The notes beneath the pieces were generated by a model, which had not been told where the DNA came from, did no database searches, and worked only from the letters and a program-made list of their open reading frames with translations. Position numbers and translations under genes: made by a program. A DNA stretch of 18,228 bases from Symbiodinium natans (lineage: Eukaryota > Sar > Dinophyceae > Suessiales > Symbiodiniaceae), in contig CAJNDS010001791.1 of NCBI GenBank assembly GCA_905221605.1, forward strand, positions 672,501-690,728. Direction: 5' to 3'. Numbering within the stretch: position 1 is the first letter of the stretch; each line of letters opens with the position of its first letter. Positions 7,452 through 15,120 of this stretch are shown in pieces.

Positions 7452-7540
7452 ACGCGACACAGGTTTGAAACAAAGCTGTCGCGACAAGGGGCGCGACAAG
7501 GGTTTGTAACAAGGTGGGGGCCGGGCCCCCGCGACAAGGG
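7452..7540 (+). repeat. GCGACAAGGG short repeats around a GC-rich near-palindrome
   Basis: GCGACAAGGG occurs at 7481 and 7531, with CGCGACAAGGGT at about 7493 and GCGACACAGG at about 7454. Between them lies GGGGGCCGGGCCCCC, which is palindromic apart from its centre. The rest of 7321-7814 shows no recognisable gene. Confidence 0.6.
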
Positions 7541-7814
7541 GGGTATTGGGCCAGGGCAATATACCAATGCTACCGCTTCGGCTCTTGAGCCAACAATATA
7601 CCGATGGATACAGCCGCTTTGGGTATGCATCCGCCACACCACCTAGCCTCTGAACGAGAGGTGGGGGCATGACGGTACATCCTTTGCAGCATAGTTTCTT
7701 AAACAGAGCTGTGGTTCGGGTTCCGTTTACAATAGGGTTGTGTCTCAATCCCTGATACTTATACGCAGGAAGTCCTGAACTGTTGAAATGCCAGAATCCC
7801 TACTATAGGAGCAC

Positions 7815-8160
7815 TACCCTAACCCCAAACTACAACCCCTAAACCCTCAGAAGCCGTGACGAGGTGAGCGGCGAGGTGGCACCCTAACCTGACCCTGACC
7901 CCTAAACTGAGAGCGAACCAAACAAGGAAGATAAACAGAAGGGGTCTAGGGCTTGGGGTTCCGTAAGCCCTAAACCCTAAGCTCCAACATAGGAATCGCG
8001 TATTTTGGAAAGCCGAAACCCTAACCCCAAACGAACCTTTCCCCGTAAACGCTTGCGGGACGGGTGCGAAAAAAAAAACCCTACATCCCAACTAACCTCT
8101 CCTCCACCCCAAACTGGAAGCCGCCCCCCTCCCCCCTCCCTCCTCCCCCCCAACAAAAAT
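7815..8160 (-). repeat. C-rich degenerate CCCTAAAC region with polypyrimidine block
   Basis: ACCCTAACCCCAAAC, CCCCTAAACCCTC, ACCCTAACCTGACCCTGACC, CCCTAAACCCTAA and AACCCTAACCCCAAACG are dispersed to about 8030. An A10 run and then a CCCCCCTCCCCCCTCCCTCC-type block follow at about 8123-8153. The orientation is opposite to the repeats at 4341-5033. Confidence 0.7.
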
Positions 8161-8309
8161 AGAAAGCAAACCCCAAACACGAAACTCCACGTGGCGGGCT
8201 TCGGGGTCACATGCAAAACCCCCAGCGAATCTCTGTTGGAAATCATAAATCCCAAAAGCCCTCACAAGTAATTATCGCAAAGCGTAGCATGTTTTCATTC
8301 GGAATGCGT

Positions 8310-8323
8310 ACATGCATGCATGT
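8310..8323. repeat. 14 bp perfect palindrome ACATGCATGCATGT
   Basis: Self-complementary over all 14 bases, with two overlapping TGCATG words. TGCATGC is a known binding word for ApiAP2 factors in apicomplexans. Relevance here would depend on the organism being an alveolate, which is itself an inference. Confidence 0.7.
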
Positions 8324-8797
8324 CATGGCATGGTTTTCGCGGCGCCGCGTTTATAGGATTCTTTGTCGAGCAAGTGGCAAGTCACCAGCATACCTATGGA
8401 AAAAACCCATTGCTCAGGTTTGGCAAGACATGTTCCGCTTCTGTTTGAGGGGTCTAGAAGGGAATACACCCCAAACCACGGGTAAGGGCATAGCGGCATA
8501 GCAATGGCGGACAGAAAGCGTCCTCCAACTCCATCTGCCGCCTTCGTAGGCCAGCCAAGCCATTGTTTTCCTTGACCAGGCCGGTGACTTGGATGACGCG
8601 GGCTCTTCAGACGCTGCTGTTGTGGACCGTGCAAAAAGCTGAGAGCCATGCGCCGAGTGGGGGTTTGCAGAGTACCCGGCTCGGGCTGGTAACCTGAACT
8701 TCGGATGAGAGGAGTATTTCAAAACCTCATGACAAGTCCTGAGTTGAAGGCTCCCCAGCAATCATTGTAAAGTGACATGGAACGTACTGTTTGGTGA

Positions 8798-8906
8798 CCC
8801 TACGCCTCAGCCACATGAGGTACACCAAGATGTCATTTCTCAATGTCGTGACTGGCGTCCCTACGCCTCAGCCACACCAAGATGTCTTTTTTCAATGTCG
8901 TGACTG
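8798..8906 (+). repeat. 61 bp tandem duplication
   Basis: CCCTACGCCTCAGCCACA at 8798 and 8859. Each is followed by CACCAAGATGTC, a T-rich stretch and CAATGTCGTGACTG. The first copy carries an extra TGAGGTACA-like insert. Confidence 0.9.
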
Positions 8907-9436
8907 CAGCCGCCTTCACCCCGCTGAACTTTTTTAACGGTATTCAACTTTGTTCTGCTCGAGGGATGCATATCGCCCTTGATGTCACGAGCGGCCTTAC
9001 TTAATGTCATCCGCCGCGCTGTTTCTGCAGGACGACTCAAGCATGGCATGCTTTGAGAAAGTACTTGGCCAACACTCCTTTTGGTTACCTTGAATGGTCA
9101 GGTCAATAAACCTGAGCCACATCGAAATTGGCGATGCGCACCCAAGAAAGTCTAAGCCCCGAATTTTCTGAAGCAATCTCCACAGCGCAAGTATTGGCAA
9201 TCACCATCGCCATGACCCGCCAGCCGGGGCGGCGCGAGCCAGAGACGGGAGGGAGTCTTGGGTTGAATTTCGGAATTCAGTAGAGCAGGGCCTTTGAGGG
9301 GGCCATGGAGAGAATAAAGCAGCATCAAAATGCCTGCGTTTGATTGTGCACGCACTTGTCCCGGATTTGCAGCTGAGTTCAGACACCTTCGGCTCCAACC
9401 TGCAGAGACCCGAGTTGTTCGAGACTGCAGGTTTCA

Positions 9437-10673
9437 GGGAGTAGGGCTTTTTCGGATTAGGCATCTTGAATCTTTGCGACGGATCATATTCGAAATGAGC
9501 TCACGTTGGTATCCAACATTGGGTTTATCGCAAATCTGACAGGCGCACAAGACCTTGGCCTCAGCCTGGCGCAAGCGCTACCATGGACATGGTGTAAGAT
9601 GTTTGTGCCCCGCATCACGAAGTCGCACTTTGCACATCTATGTTGGGCTTGCGGTGTGGTTTCAGGAATTCTTGTTGGGTCTTGAGTGTTGCATGCAATG
9701 TTTTGTTGGTGTTGGCACGCTCTGCGTGAATCCGTGCCTGGTCACTGCACCCATAAATCGGAAAATCTTGCGATGTCCTCCCAAGATGTTCTTTGATTGA
9801 AGCATGACAGGCTGTCAGCGACAAGGGGTGCATGGTCTTTCACATGCCCCAACCTGCAAGTTGCGAGAGCAAACGAGGCAGATGCTGAAGCTGCAGCTGT
9901 CGTAGGGCCAGGCACGCTTCTGCAACGAAGCCACGTGTCTCGTGCGTAGGCTTGCGCAAGCTGGATCTGGAAGTGAATAGGAATAAAGAGGAGGGCATAT
10001 CAAACAATCGTGGCCAACTTGCTGACGCCCCCATCCCAGTAACTTGATGACAGTCAGGCAGGACCTTTTGTTGTTTTGTGGTGCAGCCATATGTACCATA
10101 TGGAACCAGAACTGTGTCATCATGCTTCAAAACGTCCCAATGTTGCAGTTTTTTCCTGAAAATGCCGTGTATTCCATAAGTCGTGAGGGATGAGCGCGTG
10201 GTGCGGCCGCAGGCCGCAGAAAGACAACGTCATGGTGCTGCATTTCGCTTAGTCCACCCAGCATAAACCCACTTGCGACAACTCGCTTCCCCCCTCCCAC
10301 CCCCCCTCCCCCCCACCTGGCCACTTGATCTTCACAACCCTTTACTTTCGCCCAGTTGACAGGCTGGTGTTTGTTTACTCCAACGCATCCGAACTCCATT
10401 TTCCCCTTCCTGCTCGAGCAGATGGGACCCGCGGCTGCCACGGTTGTCGTTGGCATGGGAATAGGCCGGATCCTGACACTTGCATGCACACTTTTTGCAA
10501 AGCCGAAAAAGACACCCCAAATCTCTGAGTTGACCAGCCTGTGACACTTGAACATTTTTGGAGAGAGAATGAGAGGGAATCACGTGAGCAGAACAGACGG
10601 TAGCAAGCACAAACCGCTGACCGGACCGCGACACAAAATCAAACATCAGCGAAGAGACCAGACCTTGACACAC
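9437..10673 (-). other. Minus-strand run of coding-like open frames, possible spliced gene
   Basis: I recognise no family. In minus-strand order, a frame at 10673-10332 carries a cysteine-rich LCKKCACKCQDP segment. A 129-codon stop-free frame at 10229-9840 includes HWDVLKHDDTVLVPYGTYG. A 72-codon frame at 9833-9615 includes TSQDFPIYGCSDQARIHAER. A 47-codon frame at 9577-9437 includes VLCACQICDKPNVGYQREL, a CxCxxC pattern. They lie in separate frames and would need introns to be joined. A CAG/GCTGAGG boundary just before the last frame is compatible with a 3' splice site, but I see no convincing matching donor. This stretch has few repeats compared with the rest of the window, which is the main reason to flag it. 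Chance open frames remain quite possible. Confidence 0.2.
10278..10316. repeat. C-rich polypyrimidine tract
   Basis: Runs of 6, 8 and 7 C, with TCCC and ACC interruptions, over about 39 bases. Confidence 0.85.
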
Positions 10674-10705
10674 GACAACCTATGAGCAGACTGTGACACA
10701 TAAAG
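10530..10705 (+). repeat. Four spaced copies of a GACCAGNCTGTGACAC-like word
   Basis: GACCAGCCTGTGACACTTGA (about 10531), GACCGGACCGCGACACAAAA (about 10619), GACCAGACCTTGACACACGA (about 10657) and GAGCAGACTGTGACACATAA (about 10682). The spacing is irregular. ACAGGCTGGT at 10359-10368 pairs with the first copy in inverted orientation. Confidence 0.55.
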
Positions 10706-10742
10706 ACAGCGAGCCCCACCTTTAGCAACTGCCCTGCCAACC

Positions 10743-11165
10743 CGCTTTGGATTTTTGGAAACTCGAGCGGGAGCCTCAACATCCAAAATTCGTGCTCCCG
10801 CTCGAGTTTCCAAAAACCCAAACCTTGGGGTGGACTTTTTGGATTTTTGGATTTTTGGAAACTCGAGGAAGTTTTGGTTTTTGGATGTTGAGGCTCCCGC
10901 TCGAGTTTCCAAAAATCCAAAACTTGAGTTGAAATTTTTGGATTTTTGGAAACTCGAGGAATTTTGGGTTTTTGGATTTTGAGGCTCCCGCTCGAGTTTC
11001 CAAAAATCCAAACTTGGGGTGGGTTTTTGGATTTTTGGAATTTTGGAAACTCGAGCGGGAGCTCGATTTTTGGATTTTGAGGCTCCCGCTCGAGTTTCCA
11101 AAAATCCGAAACTTGGGTTGGGTTTTTTGGGTTATTTTGGAATTTTGGAAATTGGAGTTTTGGTA
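10743..11165 (+). repeat. Palindromic ~98 bp tandem array 1 (about 4 units)
   Basis: GCTCGAGTTTCC starts at 10800, 10899, 10990 and 11088, giving periods of 99, 91 and 98. Most units contain GGAAACTCGAGCGGGAGC and/or its reverse complement GCTCCCGCTCGAGTTTCC, joined by TTTTTGGATTTTGAGG, followed by CCAAAAATCCRAAACTTGGG. Some units carry the shorter GGAAACTCGAGGAA. The arms are 18 base perfect complements, so each unit can fold into a stem with a short loop. The period is not a multiple of three and frames stay open on both strands only because the unit lacks stops. A second array of the same family in the same orientation lies at 12965-13435. Confidence 0.9.
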
Positions 11166-11190
11166 AGATTTTTTCAGGGGTTCTACACGG

Positions 11191-11239
11191 TTTAGGGTTT
11201 AGGGTTTAGTGTTTGGGGTCTAGGGTTTAGGGTTTAGGG
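11191..11239 (+). repeat. Interstitial telomere repeat (TTTAGGG, 7 units)
   Basis: Seven contiguous heptamers in exact register: TTTAGGG, TTTAGGG, TTTAGTG, TTTGGGG, TCTAGGG, TTTAGGG, TTTAGGG. Four are exact. It is G-rich on the plus strand and sits between the palindromic array and the AT-rich minisatellite. Confidence 0.95.
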
Positions 11240-12400
11240 ATCTTACTCAGATTCCTTCTCATGTTAACAGAACTCCTATGAATTATAACCGGTTCTTTTC
11301 AATTCGTTAAGGGTTCCTATTCATTTTCATAGGCTTCCTATTTACTTTTATCGGTCCCGAGTTTTTTTGATAGCAATCCTATGAATTCAATAGAGGATTC
11401 CTACTTTCTCATAGGATTCCAATAAAGTTTCATAGGGTTCCTAATTATTCTAATAAGGCTCCTACTAATGCAATAAGATTCCTGTCAATTTTAGGATTCT
11501 TATTCATGTTAATGGCATTCGTATTAATGTTAATAGAGGTCTCATTCGTTTGAAAGGAATTCGTTTGAAAGGAATTCCTATTGGTTTAGGCTCATATTCA
11601 TTTGGTAGGGTTCCGATTAATTCTTGTTTTTGCGAATCTTATTTTTCATAGGAGTCCTATTAGTTCCTCTTAATCTTCACCGCGTTCTTTTGATTTGTTA
11701 AGGGTTCATATTCATTTAAAGAGGCTTCCTATTAGCTTAGCCGATAAGTTTCGGTAGGATTCCGAAAGGTGCCTACTTATTTTCATAGGGTTCCAATAAA
11801 GTTTCATATGGTTCCTAATTATTTTGATAAAGCTCCTACTAATGCAATAAGATTCATATCAATTTCAGAGCTCTTACTCATGTTCATTGGATTCGTATTA
11901 ATTTAATAGGGATCTCATTCATTTGAAAGGGATTCCTATTGGTTTAGGCTCATATTAATTTTAGTAGGGTTCCTATTCGTTAAGGGTTCACATTTTTTTT
12001 GTAGGAGCCCCATTGATTCCTATTAATTTTAGTAGGGGTCCTTTCATTTTATTAGGATTCCTATCAATTATAATAGGGTTCTTTCTCATGACCTTAAATA
12101 GGGTTCCTATTCATGTTAATAGGCTTCCTATTGTTTTTTATACAGTTCTGATTAACTTTAATTGGTTTCCTATGGATTTAAGTAGAGGATTCCTATTATT
12201 TGTGTTTGTAAGATTCCAAAAAATTTTCATAGTTTGCCTATTTTTAATAAGGCTCCTACAAATGTAGTATGATTCCTATCAACTTTAAATAGGGTTCTGT
12301 CATTTGAATAGGGTTTCCGTTGAATTTAATACTATTAAGGGTTCTCATTCATTTTAAAGGGTTTCCTCATTTAATAAGATTCCCATTAAGACAACATGAA
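11240..12400 (+). repeat. AT-rich ~21 bp minisatellite, AGGNTTCCTATTNATTTTAAT family
   Basis: Units such as AGGGTTCCTATTCATGTTAAT and AGGATTCCTATCAATTATAAT repeat at roughly 20-25 base spacing. The core AATAGGATTCCTATT is a near-perfect palindrome broken only at its centre. A higher-order copy is visible: CCAATAAAGTTTCAT at 11419 and 11793 (offset 374) with matching flanks, including AATGCAATAAGATTC and CCTATTGGTTTAGGCTCATA. Where the period is exactly 21 it keeps a seven-codon frame open (repeated R-V-P-I-H-V-N type), so the 84-codon frame at 12013-12267 is a by-product. Confidence 0.9.
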
Positions 12401-12468
12401 TCTTATGCACCCCACTGTGTGCAGCTATGCTGTCCGTCGCGCCCTCAGCCTTTTTGCCTTTTTTGCGC
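12401..12468. other. Spacer between minisatellite and G-run junction
   Basis: Short unique-looking, pyrimidine-rich segment with no recognisable feature. Confidence 0.4.
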
Positions 12469-12540
12469 TTCCGGGGTCTGTCGAAGGGGGGGGGGGGGGA
12501 GCATATAATTATATTTATTTTTTTTATTTAATACTCATGG
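12469..12540 (+). repeat. TTCCGGGGTCTGTCG-G14 run with AT-rich follow-on
   Basis: TTCCGGGGTCTGTCGAA runs into G14 (12486-12499), then AGCATATAATTATATTTATT and a T run. The same leader precedes the G12 run at 13487, so this is a repeated junction and not an isolated homopolymer. Confidence 0.85.
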
Positions 12541-12678
12541 AAGCAGAAAATTGCAAAAAGAAAAACATGCCTAAGTTTAGAATTGCCGGGTTTCGGGTGG
12601 GGCGAGGGCCTTCCGAGGTTTGTTGGGATCCGCGAAGTGCTGACCGAATCCCTAAAACCATCCTAAAACCATAAACTG

Positions 12679-12713
12679 CCCTAAACCCTAAACCCCAAAC
12701 CCTAAACCCTAAA
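12679..12713 (-). repeat. Interstitial telomere repeat (CCCTAAA, 5 units)
   Basis: CCCTAAA, CCCTAAA, CCCCAAA, CCCTAAA, CCCTAAA in register, four exact. The orientation is opposite to the block at 11191-11239. Degenerate CCTAAAACCAT units precede it from about 12648. Confidence 0.95.
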
Positions 12714-12964
12714 CCGCCAAAATAGGCCTAACCCCGAAGGCAAAGCGGTTTTCTGCAGAGTTTAGGGTTTGCGGCTGCACGTGGCCTCCTCAACGGTCAG
12801 GATGCGTGTGCCTGCAGGGCACTTCATCGTCAGCCCTTGTCAAACGCATCCAACCAAAGAGCCCCTAGGCCCTAAACCCCAAGACCAACACAAGCACTGC
12901 AAGCAACAAAGGAGGGCCCTCAACACCAACAAAACCAACCGCAGCAACGCAGGTAACACAAGAA
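12714..12964. other. Spacer with scattered telomere-like words
   Basis: GAGTTTAGGGTTTGCGG at about 12759 and GGCCCTAAACCCC at about 12868 are the only recognisable words. No gene is seen. Confidence 0.5.
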
Positions 12965-13435
12965 CCAGTTCGGATTCCAAAAAATCCACCCCAAGGTTTT
13001 GTTTTTTGGAAACTCGAGCGGGAGCCTCAAAATCCAAGAATCGAGCTCCCGCTCGAGTTTCCGAAAATCCAAAAACCCAAAAAACCCACCCCAAGGTTTG
13101 GATTTTTGGAAACTCGAGCGGGAGCACGAATTTTGGATTTTGAGGCTCCCGCTCGAGTTTCCAAAAATCCGAAACTTGGGTTTGAATTTTTGGATTTTTG
13201 GGTTTTTGGAAACTCGAGGAATTTGAATTTTTGGATTTTGAGGCTCCCGCTCGAGTTTCCAAAAATCCAAACCTTGGGGTGGGTTTTTTGGATTTTTGGA
13301 TTTTTGGAAACTCGAGCGGGAGCTCGGTTTTTGGATTTTGAGGCTCCCGCTCGAGTTTCCAAAAATCCGAAACTTGGGTTGGAGTTTTTGGATTTTTGGA
13401 TTTGTGGAAACTCGAGGAATTTTGGAGTGTTGGTC
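12965..13435 (+). repeat. Palindromic ~98 bp tandem array 2 (about 4-5 units)
   Basis: GCTCGAGTTTCC starts at 13051, 13151, 13249 and 13349, giving periods of 100, 98 and 100. It is built from the same 18 base arms and linkers as array 1. The 3' part (GGGAGCTCGRTTTTTGGATT through GAAACTTGGGTTGG) matches the end of array 1 in the same order, so the two arrays are direct repeats about 2.25 kb apart. Very long frames across it, including a minus-strand frame of over 200 codons, come from the absence of stops in a simple unit and show repeated short words such as WKLEREPQNPK. Confidence 0.9.
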
Positions 13436-13469
13436 TTCCACCCCCTTCCTGGACAGACTGGAAAAGCAA

Positions 13470-13505
13470 TTCCGGGGTCTGTCGTAGGGGGGGGGGGGTG
13501 ACCAA

Positions 13506-13536
<31 letters not shown>

Positions 13537-13602
13537 ATTTATATATATAAGTAAACAAATACATATACACAAACATATGTATATATATATATACGCTTTT
13601 CG

Positions 13603-13638
<36 letters not shown>
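13470..13638 (+). repeat. TTCCGGGGTCTGTCG-G12 run with long AT/TG microsatellites
   Basis: Leader TTCCGGGGTCTGTCGTA, G12 at 13487-13498, TGACCAA, then AT runs at 13507-13549, 13577-13593 and 13603-13626, ending in (TG)n to about 13638. It parallels 12469-12540. Confidence 0.9.
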
Positions 13639-13825
13639 CTCTGTTTTTTTTAAGCTTTGTTTTTTTAGACGCCTTGTTGCTACCATGATCTGTTCCATGG
13701 ACCACTTCAAAAACCCCTGAAGGCGGGTGGCTCCCTCGCCAGCAACGCGCAGCCGCGCCTGTCCGTGGCTTCCGAACCCACTGTGGCTGGCTGTGAACTT
13801 GAGAGCCTGCGGAAAGTTCATTAAT

Positions 13826-13845
13826 ACATATATATATATATATAT
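13826..13845. repeat. AT microsatellite
   Basis: TATATA run of about 20 bases directly before the CT-rich tract. The stretch 13639-13825 before it has no recognisable feature. Confidence 0.9.
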
Positions 13846-13847
13846 TG

Positions 13848-14018
13848 TTTCTTCCTCTCCCTCTCTCTCTCACACTCTCTTTCTCTTTCTCTCCTTCTCT
13901 TTCTCTTTCTCGTTCCCTTTCTCTTTCTCCTTCTCTTTCTCTTTCGCTTTCTCTTTTTCTTTTTGTTTTTCTTTCTCTTTCTCTTTCTCTTTTTCTGTCT
14001 CTTTCTCTTTCTCTCTCC
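13848..14018 (+). repeat. Polypyrimidine tract, (TCTCTT)n hexamer-like
   Basis: About 170 bases of almost pure C and T, much of it CTTTCT / CTCTTT hexamers with occasional G. The minus-strand translation is the K/R/E-rich frame and the plus-strand ones are S/L/F-rich. These are composition artefacts. Long homopyrimidine tracts with mirror symmetry can form triplex DNA. Confidence 0.95.
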
Positions 14019-14022
14019 CAGG

Positions 14023-14564
14023 AGTTTCTCCCCAATTACTAGAACCCAAGAAGAAGTTGTCAACTTCTGCCTCTCGGCCTGCAGGGGGGAATCACGCCTG
14101 CACCTGAGATGCGCTGTCGAAGGGGTTTTCAAGTGTTCCACAACTGAACTAGTCCGAAACGGCCTGCGCAGGGCCTTGCAGCCAGGAAGCCACCCGAAAC
14201 CGCCTCGCGAGGCTTACCATCCCTGTGGCGGATTCCGCACCGGTGGCCGACATGCGCTGGAGGCGTTTTCTCAGTTTCCCTGCGTCTGTTCTATTTTTCT
14301 GCCTGGTGCTTGCGGGCATGCCTTCAGTTGCCCTTGTGTCCAGGACCTCGAACTCTTAATTCTTGGTCAGGGTTCAATCCACTGTGTTCCCACAACATTG
14401 AAACCTGAGCCCACGAGTGCGTGTCGTCGTGTTTCGGAAGGCTCTTTCTACTTAGAGGTTCCGGGCTGCATTTCTGAGATGTGCCCCTGAGGAGGCGATG
14501 TGTGTCCAATCGTCCCTCTCCATCTCACTGCAGCGAGCGGTGTGGCTGTCCAGGCCATCGAAGA
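14023..14564. other. GC-balanced stretch without a recognisable gene
   Basis: A plus-strand frame runs from the CT tract to 14490. Its non-repetitive part has no motif I can place. It holds a second GCCTCGCGAGGC palindrome at 14202-14213 and a small AGAAGTTG/CAACTTCT hairpin at 14052-14068. A GGTTCAATCC word at 14371 resembles a tRNA B box, but no cloverleaf can be drawn around it. Confidence 0.45.
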
Positions 14565-14608
14565 GTTTAGGGGTTAGGGTTTGTTGGGGTTACCGGGTTT
14601 AGGGTGCT
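14565..14608 (+). repeat. Degenerate TTTAGGG patch
   Basis: GTTTAGGGGTTAGGGTTTG followed by GGGTTTAGGGTGC, plus-strand orientation. Confidence 0.75.
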
Positions 14609-15051
14609 AGAGCCGAAAGGTCCGGGGCTTCAGGGTCAGTGGTGGGGCTTAAGGCAGAAAGCCACACCAATTTTCAGCATTTACCTCACGCGTATGAAGC
14701 ACTTCAAGAGTTCACGGGTGTTTGCTTCCTGTCACATGAAGAACCTCAAAGCGGGTGTTCCAAGATGCCTAGTTACACCGGGGCCCTGAGGCATGGCGCG
14801 GTCCAGGTGACTCAGCTTCTTCTGGGGGGGGCTGGATGTCAGGGGCACTTGCACTGGCGAAGCCTCTCTCTCCTTCTGTCACCGCCCAGCAAACCCTGCA
14901 AGCCCCTAAACGGCCCAGCAGCCTCCCCCACCTTGTGCCAGTGTGAGAGTCGAAACTTGATTTCCGTATGCAATATGACAACGACTACTACGTAATGAAT
15001 ACATCTTGTAAAAAAAAGTGCTTTGAGCGAAAAATGTCTTGAAGGATTCAA
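14609..15051. other. Stretch without a recognisable gene
   Basis: A 118-codon plus-strand frame (14639-14995) has no identifiable motif and ends in a short ACN run. A G8 run lies at 14824-14831. Nothing else stands out. Confidence 0.45.
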
Positions 15052-15108
15052 CCATATGTCACATACATATATATATCTATGCTCACACCCCCCCCCCCCC
15101 ATGACCCA
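15052..15108 (-). repeat. G-run/AT element, inverted copy
   Basis: CATATGTCACATACATATAT, then ATCTATGCTCACA, then C13 (15088-15100), then ATGACCCA. Its reverse complement matches 17668-17728: TGGGTCAT, G run, TGTG, AT repeat, TATGTSACATA. The two copies face each other across about 2.6 kb. Confidence 0.85.
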
Positions 15109-15120
15109 CCGTGAGGCCGT

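Larger units (their letters stand above)
8163..9155 (+). other. Long frame interrupted by TGA and TAG but never TAA until its end
   Basis: I recognise no domain. The frame is open from 8163 to a TAG at 8499 (a possible ATG at 8211), has a second TAG at 8547, and then runs 201 codons to a TAA at 9153. The stops in that last part are all TGA: 8640, 8706, 8730, 8745, 8901, 8925 and 9054. Several short stretches read like protein (AIVFLDQAGDLDDAG, WGFAEYPARAGNLNFG). Against coding, the 61 bp tandem repeat at 8798-8906 shifts frame between copies, and both opposite-strand and alternative frames here also look moderately open. It could be spliced exons, a decayed gene, or chance in GC-balanced DNA. 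The last is the default. Confidence 0.15.

Noticed and set aside
10743-11165. CRISPR-like array (regular ~98 bp units with palindromic repeats)
   Set aside because: The segments between the stems are themselves repeated, not unique spacers. The units vary in length and there is no cas context in a clearly eukaryotic region.
11191-11239. True chromosome end
   Set aside because: Only seven heptamers, with variants inside, and more than 7 kb of sequence follows. It is interstitial.
12013-12267. Hydrophobic heptad frame (NRVPIHV-type), looks like a membrane peptide
   Set aside because: It is produced by the 21 bp AT-rich minisatellite, whose period happens to be seven codons. It breaks wherever the period drifts.
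12840-13505. Minus-strand frame of 221 codons with repeated WKLEREPQNPK words
   Set aside because: The unit period is 98-100 bases, not a multiple of three, so the same word appears in several frames. The frame is open only because the unit lacks stops.
12920-14035. Minus-strand open frame of 371 codons
   Set aside because: It runs through the CT tract (RERERER), the AT microsatellites (IYIYIYI) and the ~98 bp array. Every part is a translation of simple repeats, and equally long frames exist in other frames and on the other strand.
14320-14400. Possible tRNA (GGTTCAATCC resembles a B box)
   Set aside because: No A box at the right distance, and no acceptor, D or anticodon stems could be drawn.
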